From: Solirubrobacterales bacterium
GTDB taxonomy: Bacteria; Actinomycetota; Thermoleophilia; Solirubrobacterales; Solirubrobacteraceae
Direction: 5' to 3'
DNA length: 14,320 nucleotides
Assembly: GCA_003244035.1 (NCBI GenBank)
Contig: QHBV01000292.1
Location: 1-14,320, forward strand
Under the pieces are notes generated by a model. The model did not search any database. It saw nothing but the letters and a program-made list of their open reading frames with translations, and was not told the DNA's origin. This document shows, piece by piece, positions 13,807 to 14,320 of this stretch. Positions within the stretch are counted from its first letter, which is position 1. The number at the start of each line of letters is the position of its first letter. The translations under genes were made by a program, and so were the position numbers.

Positions 13807-14320
13807 GCCACACTCGCGCCGTGAGCCACCCGGATGAGGCCGCGAGCGGCCAAGCAGCGCAGCGGGTCTACCTGCGGGCGCCGAGCCCGCCAGACGGCCC
13901 CGAGTTCGTGGCGGTGATGCGAGCGAGCCGATTGTTCCATCGCGCCTGGGCGAGCGCGCCCTCGGACGACGAGCACTTTGCCGCCTACCTTGCCGATGCG
14001 CGACGCGAGGACTTCGAGGCGATGCTTGTGTGCCGGTGCGCAGACAACGCGATCATTGGCTTCTTCAACCTCTCGCAGATCGCCAGAGGCTCGATGCAGA
14101 GCGCCTATCTCGGCTACGCGGCCGGCAAGCCATACGCGCAGCAAGGCTACATGCGGGAGGGGATCGAGCTCGTGTTGGACAATGCCTTCCTGAACCTCGG
14201 GCTGCATCGTGTCGAGGCGAACATCCAGCCTGGCAACCATGCCTCGCTTGCGCTCGCTCGCGGCGCGGGTTTTCGTCGAGAGGGCTTCTCACCGCGCTAC
14301 CTCAAGATCGGCGGCCGCTG
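13803..14320 (+). CDS. RimJ/RimL-type GNAT N-acetyltransferase, 3' end cut by the window
   Basis: The open frame runs to the right edge (172 codons seen). It likely starts at GTG 13803, which overlaps the holB stop as GTGA; a second GTG at 13821 is possible. Homology begins at RVYLRAPSPPDGPEFVAVMR. It continues with FHRAWASAP, IIGFFNLSQI, the acetyl-CoA-binding loop in YAQQGYMREGIELVLDNAF (111-129), LGLHRVEANIQPGNHASLAL (the RVE..I.P.N..S....E/R..GF signature) and GAGFRREGFSPRYLKIGGR. This is the GNAT fold of the ribosomal-protein Ser/Ala N-acetyltransferase group. The true substrate, a protein N-terminus or small molecule, cannot be told. Translational coupling with holB is likely given the 4-bp overlap. 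Only a few residues of the C-terminus should be missing, since the family normally ends soon after the YLKIGGRW-type motif. Confidence 0.88.
   Translation, partial: MSHTRAVSHPDEAASGQAAQRVYLRAPSPPDGPEFVAVMRASRLFHRAWASAPSDDEHFAAYLADARREDFEAMLVCRCADNAIIGFFNLSQIARGSMQSAYLGYAAGKPYAQQGYMREGIELVLDNAFLNLGLHRVEANIQPGNHASLALARGAGFRREGFSPRYLKIGGR

Overview
The window is uniformly GC-rich with very strong G/C third positions. Its gene content points to a high-GC actinobacterium, most likely of the Thermoleophilia/Solirubrobacterales type: a long B12-dependent class II ribonucleotide reductase, an F420/FMN split-barrel enzyme of the TIGR03618 kind, GTG starts, few clear Shine-Dalgarno sites and Ala/Arg/Glu-rich proteins. 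The lineage is an inference from composition and family flavour; there is no rRNA or tRNA here to confirm it.

Layout. Positions 1-1265 are decayed accessory DNA. They hold a C-terminal stub of an alpha/beta hydrolase (minus strand) abutting a headless, frameshifted LysR substrate-binding domain (plus strand), as if one deletion removed the promoter region and both N-termini of a divergent regulator/enzyme pair. About 400 bases without a recognisable gene follow. At 1266-1682 (minus) lies a small intact split-barrel oxidoreductase. At 2038-6030 (minus) lies nrdJ, interrupted by a 379-residue intein carrying two LAGLIDADG-type motifs, inserted exactly before a redox-active cysteine of the reductase. 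Divergent from it is a 716-residue O-antigen-ligase-like membrane protein (6260-8410, plus), preceded by two tight palindromes.

That gene runs tail to tail, with only 4 bases between stops, into an unusual ~1190-residue tail-anchored coiled-coil protein (8415-12002, minus). The latter contains a recent ~420-bp internal duplication with a 525-bp period. The plus-strand intrinsic terminator for the membrane protein appears to lie inside the coiled-coil coding sequence. The coiled-coil gene follows thymidylate kinase (tmk, minus) by 31 bases. tmk is divergent from holB (DNA polymerase III delta-prime, plus) across a 42-bp gap, and holB overlaps by 4 bases a RimJ-type GNAT acetyltransferase that runs off the right edge.

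Functional picture. nrdJ makes deoxynucleotides, tmk makes dTDP, and HolB helps load the replicative clamp, so the core of the window concerns DNA precursor supply and replication. The polysaccharide ligase/polymerase-like protein and the membrane-tethered coiled coil are the envelope-related part. The items most worth attention are the intein and its possible CxxC redox trap, the coiled-coil protein of no recognised family, and the overlapping convergent transcription between it and the ligase-like gene.
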